From the NCBI GenBank assembly GCA_964601895.1, contig CAZROT010000010.1, forward strand, positions 1 through 64,000: a stretch of 64,000 nucleotides of DNA, read 5' to 3'. Origin of the DNA: CAZROT01 sp964601895 (GTDB taxonomy: Bacteria > Pseudomonadota > Gammaproteobacteria > Enterobacterales > Enterobacteriaceae). The notes under the pieces are model-generated. The model made no database searches and was not told the DNA's origin. It saw only the letters and a list, made by a program, of their open reading frames with translations. Made by a program: the position numbers and the translations under genes. This document shows positions 17,063 to 25,256 of the stretch, piece after piece (position 1 is the stretch's first letter; each line of letters begins with the position of its first letter).

Positions 17063-18340
17063 ATGACAAACTATACGCTGGGAACTACCAATGTAGGCAA
17101 TTCAACCTTTTATATACAGTTTCATGAGACTCAGTCCCAGGAAAACACCCCCCCCGTCGCGCAGGACATGACCAATGTGTTTAATACCAGTGAGGCGAGT
17201 GCGGTACTGACAAAGGGGGCCTCTGCGCTGGCAGGTCCAGGAACAGCCTTGCAGGCACATATCCAGCAGATTTCTACTACTTCTGCCAGTGCAATGCCGA
17301 TAGCAGCAGGCTTCATGGTGTCTTCTCATCAGCATCCCGTTGATGCTGGTAGTGCAATGGAAGTCGATGTAGCTAAGGAAAAGCGTGACATGCTTTCAGA
17401 GTCGCAGGAGCCAGCGAAAGAAGAGCCTGCTGCTGCGCAATCACGTACCAAACGCCGGCGTATGGAAAATAAAATAAAAATTACCTTCGATAACGAACCG
17501 CCCAGGCTTAGTAATGCTGAAAAGCTTGCCGCTAACCTGGAAAAGGTGAGTGCTCAGTTACATTCTGGTGAACATCCCGAGCTTTTTCTTGGCGGTAATA
17601 TTAGCCGTTTTCATGATATTCCCGCGATGGCAGCCACCTGTGTTGATAGTACGCTAAATGCCAATCTGATGACGATAGAAGGCAGGCCTGTGGCCATTGC
17701 CTCACAGTTTCCCAAAGATTCCCAACTGGAAGGGCAGCTTAGAATGTACCGGGATAATGTGAAGGTTGTCCTTGTGCTCACGCCGCCGGATGAAATGAAG
17801 AAAGGCAGAGCGGGCCCGATGACGGATTATTTTTCCACGTCTGGTCAGTTTGGCGATATCAGAACAGAATCCACAGCGCAGGATCAGTTGAAGCTGCCAG
17901 GAGGGCTGGTCTGTAATGTCTACCATCTGGAAATTTATGATGGTGGCCGTGAGATGAAAAAAATTGCGGTCCTGCATGCGCAGAATTGGCCTGATCGTAC
18001 GGCCGCAGGAGAAAAAGACATTCAGGCATTGGTAAAAGCGTTGCCGGAATATAAAAAAGGGGTAGAAGGAGGAACAGAGACTCAGGCATCGGCAACAGTG
18101 CTGCCGGAGAATGAAAAAGATTTTGCAGTGCATTGTACTGCGGGTGTCGGTCGCACTGGTGTGGTGCTGGCAGCCTACATCATGGAGCACCCCGCATTTA
18201 CTCACCTCAGCCTGGAAGAGGTAATCACGCTGCTGCGCGAGCAGCGTAATGGTCACATGGTACAAACCCAGGAGCAGCTGCAGGTTCTCATTGATATTGC
18301 CAACGCGCAGGGCCGGCCATTGTTAAAATCCCCGAACTAA
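17063..18340 (+). CDS. YopH-like protein tyrosine phosphatase 1, putative effector
   Basis: A 425-residue protein whose C-terminal ~240 residues match the YopH/SptP tyrosine phosphatase domain step by step: VAIASQFPKDSQLEGQLRMY, MTDYFSTSGQFG, the WPD loop QNWPDRTA with its general acid, the P-loop HCTAGVGRTG (Cys358, Arg364), and REQRNGHMVQTQEQL with the Q-loop. All catalytic residues are present. The N-terminal half holds a possible secretion region and a basic KRRR stretch near residue 135. I chose ATG 17063 because the paralogue at 18609 aligns from there (GNSTFYIQF vs GQSTFYVEL); GTG 17018 is an alternative. An 8-base C run (17148-17155) lies in the coding part and a 7-base C run just upstream. 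Confidence 0.85.
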   Translation: MTNYTLGTTNVGNSTFYIQFHETQSQENTPPVAQDMTNVFNTSEASAVLTKGASALAGPGTALQAHIQQISTTSASAMPIAAGFMVSSHQHPVDAGSAMEVDVAKEKRDMLSESQEPAKEEPAAAQSRTKRRRMENKIKITFDNEPPRLSNAEKLAANLEKVSAQLHSGEHPELFLGGNISRFHDIPAMAATCVDSTLNANLMTIEGRPVAIASQFPKDSQLEGQLRMYRDNVKVVLVLTPPDEMKKGRAGPMTDYFSTSGQFGDIRTESTAQDQLKLPGGLVCNVYHLEIYDGGREMKKIAVLHAQNWPDRTAAGEKDIQALVKALPEYKKGVEGGTETQASATVLPENEKDFAVHCTAGVGRTGVVLAAYIMEHPAFTHLSLEEVITLLREQRNGHMVQTQEQLQVLIDIANAQGRPLLKSPN

Positions 18341-18608
18341 AACCCCTCTGTATGGTACCGTGCAGCACATCCTGTACGGTACTTATATCCACACAATAAC
18401 GCGCCGCTCTATCTTTCATCTGGCAATAAATAGTGTTTTTCACGCGTGCCATCATCTGCACATCGTCTCACTTTGCATCGTCTTATCTTTTAATAACAGT
18501 GCAAACCGTGAGCGCTATATGGTAGCGCATGCCATGGTTATCCTGCAGGATGTTATGACAGCAATAGCTATTTTTTGTTTATCAGGCAATCACTTAAGGA
18601 GGAGCGCT

Positions 18609-20498
18609 ATGCCTAAACTCACCCCCACTCCCGGCGCAAAGGGACAGTCAACGTTTTATGTTGAGCTTGATGCTCCTGCAGGTAAGGCAGCTCATGTTAG
18701 CGGACAATCTATCCCGGTAAATAAAGCAGGCAATACTACTGATATCCCTGAATCTGTACATGCACGCGCAACGCAGCAGGCTACAGGCATATTTTCTACC
18801 GTGCCAGTGCCCGTTTATGATGAAAGTCTGCGTGCACAGTTGATGTTGCATCCCAATGATGCTCATGTGCTGACAACAGAACCCCCCGAAGCGTTTGAGG
18901 CGAATGAAAAACTTGTTATCTGGCAGCATCCTGTACACCCTGATTGTGTTTTTGTCAGGAAGACAGCGCACAGCCAGCCTGAAGAGCTTGACACAGCAAC
19001 AGTGAAAAAATTCCTCGTTGAGTACTATCTGGGAAAACTGGGCATGTTTCTGCCTGTAAAACCATCAGCCGGTCAGAGGTTTGAGCAAACTGTTGTCTGG
19101 ACGAGCTCAGAGATACCAAAATATTACTGGTCAATCCTCATGCCGGGCAAAGAAAAAGCTTTACGACTACAAACTCTGGATGAAGTGACAGAAAAGGTTT
19201 TTCCTGCTCAGCGTATCGCGGCAACCGGCACTGCGCCATTAGTGTCTGTCAGGCCTTTCTTTGCACAGTGTTACGCAGAATCTGGCCTCAACCCTGAAGA
19301 GGTGGATATTTTTCTGGCAAAACCTTCTACTCCTTTTCAACCTGGCGATAAGCCGAGATTGTATCCGAGCCCTGACAGCTCATTTATATGGCTGCTTGAA
19401 TCGACAGGGATAATGGAGCACCATCTCGCAGCAAAGCCGACCACGCTTAAAGAGGTAAAAAAAGAGCTGGCAGATTATCAGGGCGCCGTAGCGCGCTCTT
19501 TAGAAAAGCCAAAGGAATCTTTTTTCTCCGGATTTATGCGCATAGTTAAATCCCCAGAGGCTGCTGGCTCTGTCAGGCCGGTAATGGGGATAAGTTCTCC
19601 AGTGGCCAGTGTTTGCTCTCGTTCGCTTGATACTCAACGCGCCCGTTTCGTGGTGCCATCCCCTGCAATGTTGCCTCAGACGCAGGCAGTAACCGGCAGG
19701 CAAAATAGCCATGGCGCAGAAATCGCATTATTTAAAGAAAGAATGCAGGCTCTTCAACAGTCGTTGCTGCATAAATTACCGCAAAATGCCGGGAAATACG
19801 TAGACGACGAGCCAGACTTGCCGCGTTTTGCCAATATTCACTGCATGAAAGAGACCCGTGTTCCGGGGCTGCATGCCAACTACATCACAATAGAGGGCAC
19901 ACGCGTGGCCATTGCCGCTCAGTTTCCCAAAGATAATCAGATAGAGCAGCATCTCAGAATCTGTATTACTGACAAAGTGGACGTGATTACGGTTCTTACC
20001 ACGCCTGAGGAGATCAGAACAGGGACCGGGGCAAGAAAAATGACGGATTATTTTTCTGTATCAGGGAAGCATGGCCGCATTACAACAACATCAACCTGGA
20101 AAGAAACACGCATGCTGACAGAAGGGCTGAAATTCAGGGTGTATGAAGTGAAACTTGTTGATAACGACACTGGAGCTACGCAGTCAGTCCATGTGCTGCA
20201 TGTCCAGAACTGGGATGATCATAAGGCAATGAGTGCAACAGATACCCAGGAACTGGTGGCGGTACAGCGCGAATATGGCGTTACAGGGCTGGTACATTGT
20301 GCCGCGGGCGTCGGGCGTACTGGTACGGTAATAGCGGTGGGTATTCTGAAAAATAAAAAATTCGATGATCTCAGCCTGGAAAGAATATTCACTGTAATAC
20401 GCCCGCAGCGCAATGGCCACATTGTACAAACCCCGGAGCAGATGGATGTACCCATTACTATTTGTATTGCACAGCGCCGTCCGTTGTTAGAAAGCTGA
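18609..20498 (+). CDS. YopH-like protein tyrosine phosphatase 2 with extra central domain, putative effector
   Basis: A 629-residue protein. The start at ATG 18609 is set by AAGGAGGAG directly before it; the frame is open further upstream without a ribosome site. The N-terminus (QSTFYVELDAP) is related to that of phosphatase 1. A central region of about 300 residues has no match I recognise. The C-terminal ~220 residues form the phosphatase: VAIAAQFPKDNQIEQHLRI, MTDYFSVSGKHG, QNWDDHKA (WPD loop with Pro replaced by Asp but the acid kept), P-loop HCAAGVGRTG (Cys564, Arg570) and RPQRNGHIVQTPEQM. Catalysis should be possible. TGAGCGCTATATGG, a variant of the island's upstream element, lies about 98 bases before the start. 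Confidence 0.85.
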   Translation: MPKLTPTPGAKGQSTFYVELDAPAGKAAHVSGQSIPVNKAGNTTDIPESVHARATQQATGIFSTVPVPVYDESLRAQLMLHPNDAHVLTTEPPEAFEANEKLVIWQHPVHPDCVFVRKTAHSQPEELDTATVKKFLVEYYLGKLGMFLPVKPSAGQRFEQTVVWTSSEIPKYYWSILMPGKEKALRLQTLDEVTEKVFPAQRIAATGTAPLVSVRPFFAQCYAESGLNPEEVDIFLAKPSTPFQPGDKPRLYPSPDSSFIWLLESTGIMEHHLAAKPTTLKEVKKELADYQGAVARSLEKPKESFFSGFMRIVKSPEAAGSVRPVMGISSPVASVCSRSLDTQRARFVVPSPAMLPQTQAVTGRQNSHGAEIALFKERMQALQQSLLHKLPQNAGKYVDDEPDLPRFANIHCMKETRVPGLHANYITIEGTRVAIAAQFPKDNQIEQHLRICITDKVDVITVLTTPEEIRTGTGARKMTDYFSVSGKHGRITTTSTWKETRMLTEGLKFRVYEVKLVDNDTGATQSVHVLHVQNWDDHKAMSATDTQELVAVQREYGVTGLVHCAAGVGRTGTVIAVGILKNKKFDDLSLERIFTVIRPQRNGHIVQTPEQMDVPITICIAQRRPLLES

Positions 20499-20762
20499 TT
20501 GCGGGAGAAAAATGCTTTTTCACTACACGCGTGCTGAAAAGGGGTGTAGATCCTGCGTACAGGCAGCGCTGTTGCGCCTGTCTGTTTCCCCGTGCGCCTC
20601 ATGCATCCTGCTGTTTTATCTCGGCTTATGGCTGCTGTCGTATTTTTTGTTCATGCACGGCTTTAATGAGCGTTATGTGACAGTCTCTTTAAATCCGTGG
20701 CGTAGAATGGAGACCATAAGCCAGTTTTATATAGTGTTATCAATAAATTAAAGGCGGGAATC

Positions 20763-22064
20763 ATGGGATTAGGTGCTGCGCAGAATGGATCAACATATAC
20801 ACATACTCAACCGGTAGTATCAGGTGAGAATATACATAGTCAGGCTGCAAGAAATGATACTAACAGAATAGCTATTTTTGCAGCAGCGGCTGAAATGCGT
20901 AATATCACAGCTGAGTCTGCGACAGCGCATAAAAAAAATCGTACAGCCTTCGTAAGGGAAGGCATGCAGGGCTTTTTTAACAGATGGAGAAATATTTTTT
21001 GTTGCTTTGGTATGAAAAAAGCGCCTTCTGAGATAAACATTTCAGCGCCAATACTATCAGTGCCATTACAAGGGTCTGACCGGCAGCAGCGCACAGCAGA
21101 TAGGCTAAATAATGCTTATGTTGCTGAGCTCATGGCCATGAGAGTACCAGAAAAGCCTGTCATGAAGATAACACAAGCACAGTTGACACAAAATGTGGAC
21201 AAGCTCATTAATGAGCTTATCCGTAGAGGGCCCTGTGAGGGATTATTCCGGATTCCGGGGAGAGCAGAAGAAATTACTGCATGCGAAAAAATGGTTTATG
21301 AAAAAGCCATTACTCCGCAGGAATTGCATGCTATAAAAGACCAGCATATTCTAGCTAATGTTTTGAAAAAATTAATAAAAGAAGTATCGCTATTTAATGA
21401 TACAGATGTAAAGGGTATTACTGGCAACCCGAATGCATTTGCCGACATACTGCAGGAACGTATTTCTGCCTTACCCCGTGAGCAACGAGAGAGGGTGCGT
21501 AATATCATTACGTATATTGCCAGGTGTGCTGCGGATCCTCAAATTGCGGTAATGACGCAAATGAATGTCACAAATATGGCACTAATGATATTGCCTAATC
21601 TGGTTGATAATATTAGTCCTTTAGACCTTGCAGATTTTACAAAAAATAAAGCTATTGCAACAGCCTGTGCGAAATTGCTGGAAGAATGGCCGCAGCAGGC
21701 AGGGGTCAGGCAAGATGTTGCTGGAGATAATAGTCTGGACATGATGCAGGCATCCAGCAAACGGTTGCAGCCTCACGCCGATAATCCTGGGCTTATGGAT
21801 AACCTGCAATCAGATGATAAGGAGAATAAAAAGAGATTGTCTGCTGATGATAGTGGGTATGTATCACCAGTAATCGATCGCGATAACAGTTGTGCTGAAC
21901 TGCAGGAGGCAGGGACTCCATTTTCGGAACAGCTTAGCACTGTATTAAGGATTCTGGATAACTGGGGAAAACCGAAGAATAATCGGCACCCGCTGTCTGG
22001 TGTATCAGGCCAGGCAACACCCGCTATTGATGAGTCGGCTAAATATAGTGGCTCGCCTGTGTAG
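20763..22064 (+). CDS. RhoGAP-domain-like protein 3, putative host-directed effector
   Basis: A 433-residue protein from ATG 20763, preceded by AAAGGCGGGAA. Residues about 135-305 give the best RhoGAP-like pattern of the three: GPCEGLFRIPGRAEE with candidate arginine finger Arg163, VLKKLIKEV, a helix with FADILQERISALPREQRERV, and MNVTNMALMILPNLVDN (the NLAxxxxPNLL helix). The N-terminal ~130 residues include a short Phe/Trp/Cys-rich stretch (FFNRWRNIFCCFG, near 75-88). The C-terminal ~120 residues are polar and likely disordered. AATGAGCGTTATGTGACAG stands 98 bases before the start, as in front of genes 1 and 2. The protein is a more distant paralogue of those two. Confidence 0.78.
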   Translation: MGLGAAQNGSTYTHTQPVVSGENIHSQAARNDTNRIAIFAAAAEMRNITAESATAHKKNRTAFVREGMQGFFNRWRNIFCCFGMKKAPSEINISAPILSVPLQGSDRQQRTADRLNNAYVAELMAMRVPEKPVMKITQAQLTQNVDKLINELIRRGPCEGLFRIPGRAEEITACEKMVYEKAITPQELHAIKDQHILANVLKKLIKEVSLFNDTDVKGITGNPNAFADILQERISALPREQRERVRNIITYIARCAADPQIAVMTQMNVTNMALMILPNLVDNISPLDLADFTKNKAIATACAKLLEEWPQQAGVRQDVAGDNSLDMMQASSKRLQPHADNPGLMDNLQSDDKENKKRLSADDSGYVSPVIDRDNSCAELQEAGTPFSEQLSTVLRILDNWGKPKNNRHPLSGVSGQATPAIDESAKYSGSPV

Positions 22065-22259
22065 CACGCTGTGTGGTATCAGTTACGCTCACTGCTACAC
22101 AAACAACAGTGCCGGGTAAGTTACCACAGGAATTGCTGGAAAAGTTTAATCAGGCGCAATAACCCTGACGAGGTATAGCGCCTGCGTCACAGTTGCCGGG
22201 CAATAGCCGTAGTAACGACAACAGGGACAGGCTCTCAGCACATCCCTTTATCTTTTCTC

Positions 22260-22295
22260 AATGATAATTATCATTTCATTACTTCTGTGTATAAT
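22260..22295 (+). promoter_or_regulatory. Palindromic, Fur-box-like operator with -10 box
   Basis: AATGATAATTATCATT at 22260-22275 is a perfect 16-bp palindrome built from the GATAAT/ATTATC hexamers seen in Fur boxes. A TATAAT box at 22290-22295 follows, 39 bases before the VOC gene, so the palindrome would cover the -35 region. Iron control is inference; the site is shorter than the 19-bp consensus. Confidence 0.55.
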
Positions 22296-22333
22296 AGCCA
22301 GCGCAACGCCCGCGATATGCTTAAGGAATCACT

Positions 22334-22735
22334 ATGTCATCGGATATCAGCTACCAGTTTCACCACATGGGCATTCCTACTACCGAGAAAAGGGAAGGGG
22401 AAACTTACAGTGCAGCGGCACGTATGTACACCAGCGACAACCCCGGCTTCTTTAAGATTCAGTGGCATCGCTTTGAATCAGATTCTCCGCTACATCCGCT
22501 TATCCGCACACAGCCGCATATTGCTTTCAGGGTGCCTGATTTGCAGGCCGCCATTGAAGGCAAAGAAGTGATCCTTGGGCCCTATGAGCCTGTTGATGAT
22601 TATTTTGTCGCCATGATTAATGATGGGGGTGTGCCTGTGGAATTTATTCAGACCACGCTAACAGATAGTGAAATATGGCGCCGTGCCCGTAGTGGAGAAG
22701 GTGCATTATACCGCAATAGCAGCTTAGCTGACTGA
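22334..22735 (+). CDS. VOC-superfamily (glyoxalase-like) small protein
   Basis: A 133-residue protein with the layout of a vicinal-oxygen-chelate domain: YQFHHMGIPTTEK at the start, then PHIAFRVPDLQAAIEGKEVI, and DYFVAMINDGGVPVEFIQTT near the end. His and Glu at typical metal positions (HHMG, HIAF, VEF) are visible. Close relatives are annotated as VOC family proteins of unknown substrate in enteric bacteria (recalled). It stands alone between the effector island and the coiled-coil gene and may be controlled by the Fur-like palindrome upstream. A weak hairpin follows (22745-22766). Confidence 0.75.
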   Translation: MSSDISYQFHHMGIPTTEKREGETYSAAARMYTSDNPGFFKIQWHRFESDSPLHPLIRTQPHIAFRVPDLQAAIEGKEVILGPYEPVDDYFVAMINDGGVPVEFIQTTLTDSEIWRRARSGEGALYRNSSLAD

Positions 22736-22744
22736 CTGATTGTG

Positions 22745-22766
22745 CACACCGGTAGAGGTGTTTTTA
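22745..22766 (+). terminator. Weak hairpin terminator after VOC gene
   Basis: ACACC - GGTAGA - GGTGT followed by TTTT, starting 11 bases past the stop codon. The stem is only five pairs. Confidence 0.45.
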
Positions 22767-22902
22767 GTATCGAGCCCACGCAAGACGCTGATGTTATCAG
22801 TCACTGAGCCTGCCGGTGCGCATGCACGGGTACGTTTTATCTGTTGAGGTAAAGCGTTTGGCAAAAGCTAAGACAGGGGCTCAGTCATGGCTGCATGAGT
22901 CA

Positions 22903-23571
22903 CTACATCGCCAGCAATCTGATAATTTGTTCGCGGAAGATTAACCCCAGCGCTGCTGCAACGATAAACCACTGCAGCCGATCAAAGCGCGATTCCAGCC
23001 GATCAAAGCGCCTGTCCAGCTGCTCAAAACGTTGCCGGGTATCCTGCATGTGGGTGACAAGGTCTTTACGTACCTCAGCGATTTCAGTTGAAAGGTCTTT
23101 ACGTATCTCAGCGATTTCAGCTGAAAGGTCTTTACGTACCTCAGCGATTTCAGCTGAAAGGTCTTTACGTACCTCAGCGATTTTAGCTGAAAGATCTTTA
23201 TGTACCTCAGCAATTTTAGCTGAAAGATCTTTATGTACCTCAGCGATTTTAGCTGAAAGGTCTTTACGTACCTCAGCGATTTCAGCTGAAAGGTCTTTAT
23301 GTATCTCAGCGATTTCAGCTGAAAGGTCTTTATGTATCTCAGCGATTTCAGCTGAAAGGTCTTTACGTACCTCAGCGATAGCGCTATCGACCTTTGTAAA
23401 GCGCATCTCAATTTCCTGACGAAAATCGCTCAAATCACGACGCGTGACCAGATCAAGGGTTTCATGGGATTCCTGAACGGCCAGTGAAATGGCGCGCGCC
23501 TGCTCTTTAGGCAGGCCTGATGATTCCAGCGTTTCCACAAATTTCAGGGTATCAAATGCAACCTGTACCAT
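22903..23571 (-). CDS. Coiled-coil repeat protein with C-terminal membrane anchor (CCDC90/DUF1640-like) 1
   Basis: A 222-residue protein starting MVQVAFDTLKFVETLESSGL. The N-terminal ~70 residues resemble the head of DUF1640/CCDC90-type proteins (FVETLESSGLPKEQARAISL). Residues about 75-180 are ten copies of an 11-residue unit of the type IAEVRKDLSAE, which forms a right-handed, hendecad coiled coil. The C-terminus (LQWFIVAAALGLIFREQII) is one membrane helix. In this architecture the coil would project from a membrane. The paralogue at 35397-36041 has the same head and anchor but a different coil length. Function unknown; such proteins in bacteria are poorly described. Confidence 0.8.
   Translation of the reverse strand: MVQVAFDTLKFVETLESSGLPKEQARAISLAVQESHETLDLVTRRDLSDFRQEIEMRFTKVDSAIAEVRKDLSAEIAEIHKDLSAEIAEIHKDLSAEIAEVRKDLSAKIAEVHKDLSAKIAEVHKDLSAKIAEVRKDLSAEIAEVRKDLSAEIAEIRKDLSTEIAEVRKDLVTHMQDTRQRFEQLDRRFDRLESRFDRLQWFIVAAALGLIFREQIIRLLAM
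23059..23381 (-). repeat. Ten tandem 33-bp units inside the coiled-coil gene
   Basis: Units of the type GGTCTTTACGTACCTCAGCG plus ATTTCAGCTGAAA recur every 33 bases with few changes (TAC/TAT, CGT/TGT, TCAGC/TTAGC). Each codes for one 11-residue coil unit. The copy number is likely to vary between strains through slippage. Confidence 0.9.
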
Positions 23572-23821
23572 ATCATCCTGACTCCGGTGCTTATTCTGCT
23601 ATAAGTCTATCTTAATTTTATGCTGCTGAATACCGGCACAATGGGTACAGACCAGTGCGCTATTCCTATGGCAGCCTGCTCCTCCAGGCCTGTGCCTGTT
23701 AACAATAGCAGTCATGACTGACTGGCTTGCAGTTTGTGGTCACTTTATAACAGCATTCATATAATGAATAAATTATAGTTATGCATTATTTTATATTAAA
23801 TAACTATTCAGGAATGCAGAA

Positions 23822-25120
23822 ATGGCAACAGGAATAGCTGCATCATGCATACATGTCATCGCCCGTCTGACAGCGCATATAGCCAGTGCGGATACTGTTA
23901 CCGGCTGGGCAATAAAACATCCCGGGCACTTCGGCAAATTTGCCCTGAGTGTAATAAAAATCCAGCAGGAACAGCTTGAATTGCGTCTGGCTGACATAAA
24001 GATGCAACCACAACCTTCTGGCCTCGCCGCTTTCTGGGAAAAAATAACCGGTGTTACCCTGGCATCTACAGAAACTGATAAAGAGAACATGACAGCCCGT
24101 GTGAATGAGCAGCTTGATAGTCTGCGAGTCAAACAGGCACAGCTAGATGCGGCAATACAGGCTCATAACATGCGATTGATGTGCTATCCGAAAATACATG
24201 ATCCAGCACTGGTAGTTGAGGTAGCAAATATGGCCAGTTATCCGGCAAATCACAAGCAAGCACGGGATCTTGTTTTATTGGCTATCATACAGGCAGCACG
24301 CTACCCTACTCAGAAGAACATTGATTTTGTACTGAGTACTCAGCAAGCAATGCAGGAGGTCCTGAAAAGCAGGGAACAGCAGATTAAAACAGCAATGTAT
24401 CCTGAGACAGGGGCTGTGAGTACGCACCAGAAAAGCTCTGACTGTCAAGACAAAGCAATTGCATTTAACACTAAGCGTTTCCGTTTACAGCTGGAATTAA
24501 TGGATGTACAGAATAAACTCAACAGGCATACTCAGCTGTTTGAGTTTGTGCAAGAAAACCTGAAAAAAATTCAACCGTCAGACGACATTTATGCGTTATT
24601 ACGGCAGCGCACTACCCCACAGCCCCCTCAGTTGATTGAATTTTACAAGAAATTTGGCAAAGGTGTTGGCGCGGGTGCTTTCGGGCTAGCTGGCGGACTA
24701 ATAGCTGGTGTGAGTATAGAGATGCTGCGTGCTACTCTTGGTAATATCAATAAGGTCATAGACGTAGTAGTCAATCCTAAAATCAGCAGAGAGAAACTTG
24801 CAATCAACTCGCTGTTACTAGAATTAGCGCAGGAGAAAATGCGCAAAGCCGGGCAAGCTGTCGAAGCAAGGTTTAGCGAGTTTCAACGCATCAAAGCGGA
24901 GATAACCAGTAACCCGGCTACTGATCAGGCGATACGTAATATGCTTACCGGGCAGGAGGTCGAGCTGCGGGTAGAGTTAGCCTATATTCATGATGAAGTA
25001 GATCGTTACTGTAAACAATGTACGACTATGCAGGTTGGCATAGCCCGACTTTTAGCGGAGCGTAGTTCCAGTGAAAGGCAGACCCCTGAAAGGTTATCTA
25101 TTCAACAGGCTGTGCGCTGA
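23822..25120 (+). CDS. Orphan protein, 432 aa, coiled coil with glycine-rich hydrophobic segment
   Basis: An intact frame starting at ATG 23822. I recognise no family. Long helical, Gln/Leu/Lys-rich stretches (about residues 40-150 and 195-265, and again 330-430) suggest coiled coils. One hydrophobic, glycine-rich segment (GVGAGAFGLAGGLIAGVSIE, about residues 280-300) could insert into a membrane. Coiled coils around a hydrophobic segment are also seen in type III translocators and some membrane-directed effectors, but there is no sequence match to support that. A CAGTCATGACTG palindrome and AT-rich DNA lie upstream. The next gene is convergent. Confidence 0.65.
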   Translation: MATGIAASCIHVIARLTAHIASADTVTGWAIKHPGHFGKFALSVIKIQQEQLELRLADIKMQPQPSGLAAFWEKITGVTLASTETDKENMTARVNEQLDSLRVKQAQLDAAIQAHNMRLMCYPKIHDPALVVEVANMASYPANHKQARDLVLLAIIQAARYPTQKNIDFVLSTQQAMQEVLKSREQQIKTAMYPETGAVSTHQKSSDCQDKAIAFNTKRFRLQLELMDVQNKLNRHTQLFEFVQENLKKIQPSDDIYALLRQRTTPQPPQLIEFYKKFGKGVGAGAFGLAGGLIAGVSIEMLRATLGNINKVIDVVVNPKISREKLAINSLLLELAQEKMRKAGQAVEARFSEFQRIKAEITSNPATDQAIRNMLTGQEVELRVELAYIHDEVDRYCKQCTTMQVGIARLLAERSSSERQTPERLSIQQAVR

Positions 25121-25256
25121 AATCGGCCGCAGCGCGCTGTTATAAAACAACAGGGGGGCTATTGCCTCCCTGTCTGCGCTCTGGACAGAATATTGCCTTG
25201 CAGGGGCATGATAAAATATATCAGTGCACCTGCCCTGATAAGCAACCTTTTCCACA

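Noticed and set aside
20512..20751. 79-residue plus frame between phosphatase 2 and RhoGAP-like 3
   Set aside because: No ribosome site, Cys-rich random composition, and it covers the conserved upstream element; regarded as chance.
22895..23419. 174-residue plus frame with repeated RSLRTSAISAE units
   Set aside because: It is only the reverse reading of the 33-bp repeats of the minus-strand coiled-coil gene, which has a proper start, head and anchor.
22903..23571. 33-bp repeats as a CRISPR array
   Set aside because: Repeats are directly adjacent without unique spacers and are coding.
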